A program made the translations under genes and the position numbers. The notes under the pieces were generated by a model. The model ran no database searches, was not told the DNA's origin, and saw only the letters and a list, made by a program, of their open reading frames with translations. DNA of 7,886 nt from Treponema sp. (GTDB taxonomy: Bacteria > Spirochaetota > Spirochaetia > Treponematales > Treponemataceae), in NCBI GenBank assembly GCA_017613485.1, contig JAGADS010000232.1, forward strand, positions 1-7,886, given 5' to 3'. Every line of letters starts with the position of its first letter. Position 1 is the stretch's first letter. Positions 7,037 to 7,886 of the stretch are shown here, piece after piece.

Positions 7037-7886
7037 ATGTCAAACTACACTTACAATGTCGAAAAACAGCACGAGAAGGGCAAGCTTCATGCCATCGAGA
7101 GAATCAATGCACTCTGTGACAAGGACAGTTTCTTTGAAATCTATTCTGCCGCACGCCACAACTGCACCAGTTTCGGTATGGACAAGAAGGAAATCCCATA
7201 CGATGGCGTCATAACAGGTTTCGGTAAGATCAACGGTAAGAAAGTTGCCGTCTATGCCCAGGATTTTACAGTTCAGGGTGGAAGCCTTGGAAAAGTCCAC
7301 GGACAGAAAATAGCTGAGCTCATCAACAAAGCCATCGAGGCACGCTGCCCGGTTATCGGTTTGAACGATTCAGGTGGAGCACGCATCCAGGAAGGTGTTG
7401 ATGCCCTCTGCGGTTACGGTGAGCTGTTCTATCAGAATGTAAGGGCATCGGGAACTGTCCCACAGATCAGCATAATTGCAGGTCCATGTGCAGGTGGTGC
7501 AGTCTATTCTCCTGGAATCACGGACTTTATTTTTGCGGTTGACAAAATAAGCCAGCTTTTCATTACAGGTCCAAAAGTCGTAAAAAGTGTTCTTTCCATG
7601 GACATCACGGCAGAAGAGCTTGGTGGAGCAGAGATTCATTCAACAAAAAGCGGTGTCGCACATTTCCGCTCATCAACAGAGGCTGAGTGCTACGAGCAGG
7701 TAAGGAAACTTCTTGACTATATCCCGCATTACTACGGAGAGGAAATAATCGTCGAGGCAAAATTCAAATACGACGAAAGCAAGAAGACAAAGAAAATCGC
7801 AAGTGTTCTCCCGGAGGAAAGCAAGAAAGGCTATGACATCAGGGAAGTGATTGACTGCGTTGTTGACGATGACTCATTCTTTGAGG
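7037..7886 (+). CDS. biotin-dependent acyl-CoA carboxyltransferase subunit (PccB/MmdA family), 5' part
   Basis: The open frame runs off the right edge; 283 residues are present of the roughly 500 usual for the family. These enzymes transfer a carboxyl group between carboxybiotin and an acyl-CoA, as in propionyl- or acetyl-CoA carboxylase beta subunits or the methylmalonyl-CoA decarboxylase alpha subunit. Visible motifs are EKQHEKGKLHAIERI (9-23), DFTVQGGSLGKVHGQK (76-91), the first oxyanion site LNDSGGARIQEGVDAL (109-124), AGPCAGGAVYSPGITDF (148-164), LFITGPKVVK (174-183) and EELGGAEIHSTKSGVAHF (193-210), then YDIREVIDCVVDDDSFFE, where the second half domain begins. The start at 7037 has AGGAG six bases upstream. 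The missing C-terminal half and downstream genes (biotin carrier, biotin carboxylase, or a sodium-pump beta subunit) would decide between carboxylase and decarboxylase. Its own strong promoter separates it from the hflKC operon. Confidence 0.93.
   Translation, partial: MSNYTYNVEKQHEKGKLHAIERINALCDKDSFFEIYSAARHNCTSFGMDKKEIPYDGVITGFGKINGKKVAVYAQDFTVQGGSLGKVHGQKIAELINKAIEARCPVIGLNDSGGARIQEGVDALCGYGELFYQNVRASGTVPQISIIAGPCAGGAVYSPGITDFIFAVDKISQLFITGPKVVKSVLSMDITAEELGGAEIHSTKSGVAHFRSSTEAECYEQVRKLLDYIPHYYGEEIIVEAKFKYDESKKTKKIASVLPEESKKGYDIREVIDCVVDDDSFFE

Noticed and set aside
7040..7639. Minus-strand frames of 86 and 89 codons (7040-7300 and 7370-7639)
   Set aside because: They lie wholly antisense to the carboxyltransferase, whose motifs are clear throughout; they have no recognisable domain.

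Overview
The window looks like chromosomal DNA from a spirochaete, most likely a host-associated Treponema. This rests on the GroEL sequence (MAKQL... start, FVTDRERM and [11 protein letters not shown] segments, non-GGM-repeat tail), the compact hflK-hflC pair, and a small secreted protein of a type I associate with Treponema. It is an inference from protein sequence, not a database result.

Layout. Positions 1-1074 are transcribed leftward (minus strand). They hold a CAP/SCP-domain lipoprotein (475-1074), a tRNA-Ala with anticodon CGC (357-429) with its own candidate promoter, and a 61-residue secreted protein (50-235) behind a near-consensus promoter. A divergent intergenic region (1075-1292) carries a 7-bp tandem repeat and an inverted repeat just upstream of groEL. 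From 1293 everything reads rightward: groEL without groES (1293-2921), a strong Rho-independent terminator (2949-2990), then a promoter and a doubly structured leader before a three-gene operon, hflK (3118-4089), hflC (4105-5103) and an uncharacterised single-pass membrane protein (5106-6947). A near-consensus promoter (6970-6998) then drives a biotin-dependent carboxyltransferase gene that runs off the right edge (7037-7886).

How the genes fit together. GroEL and HflK/HflC both belong to protein quality control: GroEL folds cytosolic proteins, and HflKC is the SPFH-family membrane complex that in other bacteria surrounds and modulates the FtsH protease. The terminator and new promoter make groEL and hflKC separate transcription units. 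The third gene of the hflKC operon starts two bases after the hflC stop. Its first 250 residues resemble a degenerate protein kinase fold without the catalytic motifs, followed by one membrane segment and an NTF2-like extracytoplasmic domain. This putative pseudokinase partner of HflKC is the most interesting item in the window. The carboxyltransferase is an unrelated metabolic gene.
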